From CALHVX01 sp039198065 (GTDB lineage: Bacteria > Pseudomonadota > Gammaproteobacteria > Pseudomonadales > Azotimanducaceae), in contig JBCCTU010000002.1 in assembly GCA_039198065.1 (NCBI GenBank), positions 434,001 to 498,000 of the forward strand: a DNA stretch of 64,000 nt, written 5' to 3'. The notes under the pieces are model-generated. The model had not been told where the DNA came from. It worked only from the letters and a program-made list of their open reading frames with translations, and did not search any database. Positions within the stretch are counted from its first letter, which is position 1; every line of letters begins with the position of its first letter. Positions 63,329-64,000 of this stretch are shown here, one piece after another. The position numbers were made by a program, and so were the translations under genes.

Positions 63329-64000
63329 ATGAAGATCGCAACGTTGCTGCGGTACGACGGCGGCTTCAAAGAAGCTGTCGCAGAGATTAAAGAACTTGAA
63401 AAGGCGGGCCTCGACGTGGCTTGGGTTCCGGAGGCGTATTCCTTCGATGCGCCGAGTGCCATGGGGTACCTTGCTGCGAACACGGAGCGGGTAACGATAG
63501 CGTCCGGGATTCTACCGATCTACTCGCGCACGCCTTCGCTCGTGGCGATGACTGCCGCAGGCATCGACTATCTCTCAGACGGCCGCGCGATGCTCGGACT
63601 TGGCGCCTCCGGTCCACAGGTCATTGAGGGTTTCCACGGGATTCCTTACGAGTCGCCGGTGCCGCGAATTCGGGAAATCATCGAAATCTGCCGCACGGTC
63701 TGGCGCCGAGAGAAGGTCCAGCATCTTGGCGAGCACTACCAGATTCCCCTGCCGCAGGATCGGGGCACCGGCCTGGGTAAGCCGCTCAAGCTGATCAACC
63801 ATCCGGTGCGCAACGACATCCCTATCGCTATCGCGTCGTTGGGACCAAAGAGTGTCGCCATGACGGCAGAGTTGGCCGACGCCTGGCTGCCGGCCTTCTA
63901 CACCGCCGAAGCCGCCGATGCCGTCTGGGGCGATGCGCTGCGGTCCGGCGCGGCGAAACGCGATCCGAACCGAGCGCCGCTCGAAGTGTACGCCGGTGGC
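63329..64000 (+). CDS. LLM-class (F420-dependent-like) oxidoreductase, N-terminal part
   Basis: The ATG at 63329 follows GAGGGGAA; 224 codons are visible and the frame runs off the right edge. KAGLDVAWVPEAYSFDAPSAMGYLAANTERV and the strings SGILPIYSRTP and SDGRAMLGLGASGPQVIEGFHG are typical of luciferase-like monooxygenase/F420-dependent tetrahydromethanopterin-reductase-like enzymes. Cofactor and substrate are not determined here. Lipocalin lies 45 nt upstream. Confidence 0.9.
   Translation, partial: MKIATLLRYDGGFKEAVAEIKELEKAGLDVAWVPEAYSFDAPSAMGYLAANTERVTIASGILPIYSRTPSLVAMTAAGIDYLSDGRAMLGLGASGPQVIEGFHGIPYESPVPRIREIIEICRTVWRREKVQHLGEHYQIPLPQDRGTGLGKPLKLINHPVRNDIPIAIASLGPKSVAMTAELADAWLPAFYTAEAADAVWGDALRSGAAKRDPNRAPLEVYAGG

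Overview
The window looks like chromosomal DNA of a high-GC (about 60%) Gram-negative proteobacterium, most likely a free-living gammaproteobacterium. The Gram-negative signs are lipoproteins, RND and Pqi envelope systems and Tat-exported enzymes. The lifestyle signs are five acyl-CoA dehydrogenases, a CYP153-type alkane hydroxylase, F420-type oxidoreductases and a sulfur-oxidation gene set. Taxonomy is inference from gene content. I see no rRNA, tRNA, CRISPR array, prophage or insertion sequence. Genes are dense, with many ATGA/GTGA overlaps. Most functions below are read from motifs and family knowledge without database searches.

Layout. 0-4.6 kb: an amidase cut by the window edge, a DUF4397 lipoprotein, and a minus-strand trio (Tat-exported protein, HSL-type esterase, SDR). 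4.8-8.8 kb: three acyl-CoA dehydrogenases and a VOC protein; two of the dehydrogenases look like a heteromeric pair. 8.8-13.8 kb: a nucleoside-catabolism locus (methyltransferase and nucleoside hydrolase, divergent from a transporter, a 2-oxoglutarate oxygenase and ribokinase). 13.9-17.5 kb: a PhlG-like hydrolase, then a lower-GC stretch with a DUF4136 lipoprotein and membrane proteins. 17.7-26.8 kb: a seven-gene minus-strand run joining a complete RND efflux pump (outer-membrane factor, adaptor, pump) to a Pqi/MCE lipid-transport system (PqiA split in two, PqiB, PqiC). 27-29.6 kb: a small secreted protein and two tandem LysR paralogues.

29.6-35.9 kb is the most unusual block. It is one overlapping operon with an IorAB-like molybdenum hydroxylase (2Fe-2S and Mo subunits), a monohaem cytochrome, an FccB/SoxF flavoprotein, then SoxX, SoxY, SoxZ and SoxA. 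SoxB and SoxCD are absent, and SoxY lacks the canonical Gly-Gly-Cys-Gly-Gly tail. 36-45 kb: an iron-type ABC permease and ATPase, YaiI, an esterase, a glycosyltransferase, a decayed Coq7-like gene, a DUF2256 protein, a membrane protein, and an acyl-CoA dehydrogenase divergent from a class II aldolase. 45-54 kb: MscS, nitroreductase, a Fur-family regulator, another acyl-CoA dehydrogenase, a SAP protein with a phosphatase, a spinster-type MFS, CYP153 P450 and a kinase-like protein. 54-64 kb: pyruvate phosphate dikinase, a CadC-like TPR regulator divergent from a secreted protein, a DDN-type protein, a sodium/solute symporter, a selenoprotein read through an in-frame UGA, a Blc-type lipocalin, and an LLM-class oxidoreductase cut by the right edge.

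Two points deserve most attention: the SoxB-less Mo-hydroxylase/Sox operon, and the selenoprotein at 61500-62633, which ordinary gene calling would split into two ORFs.
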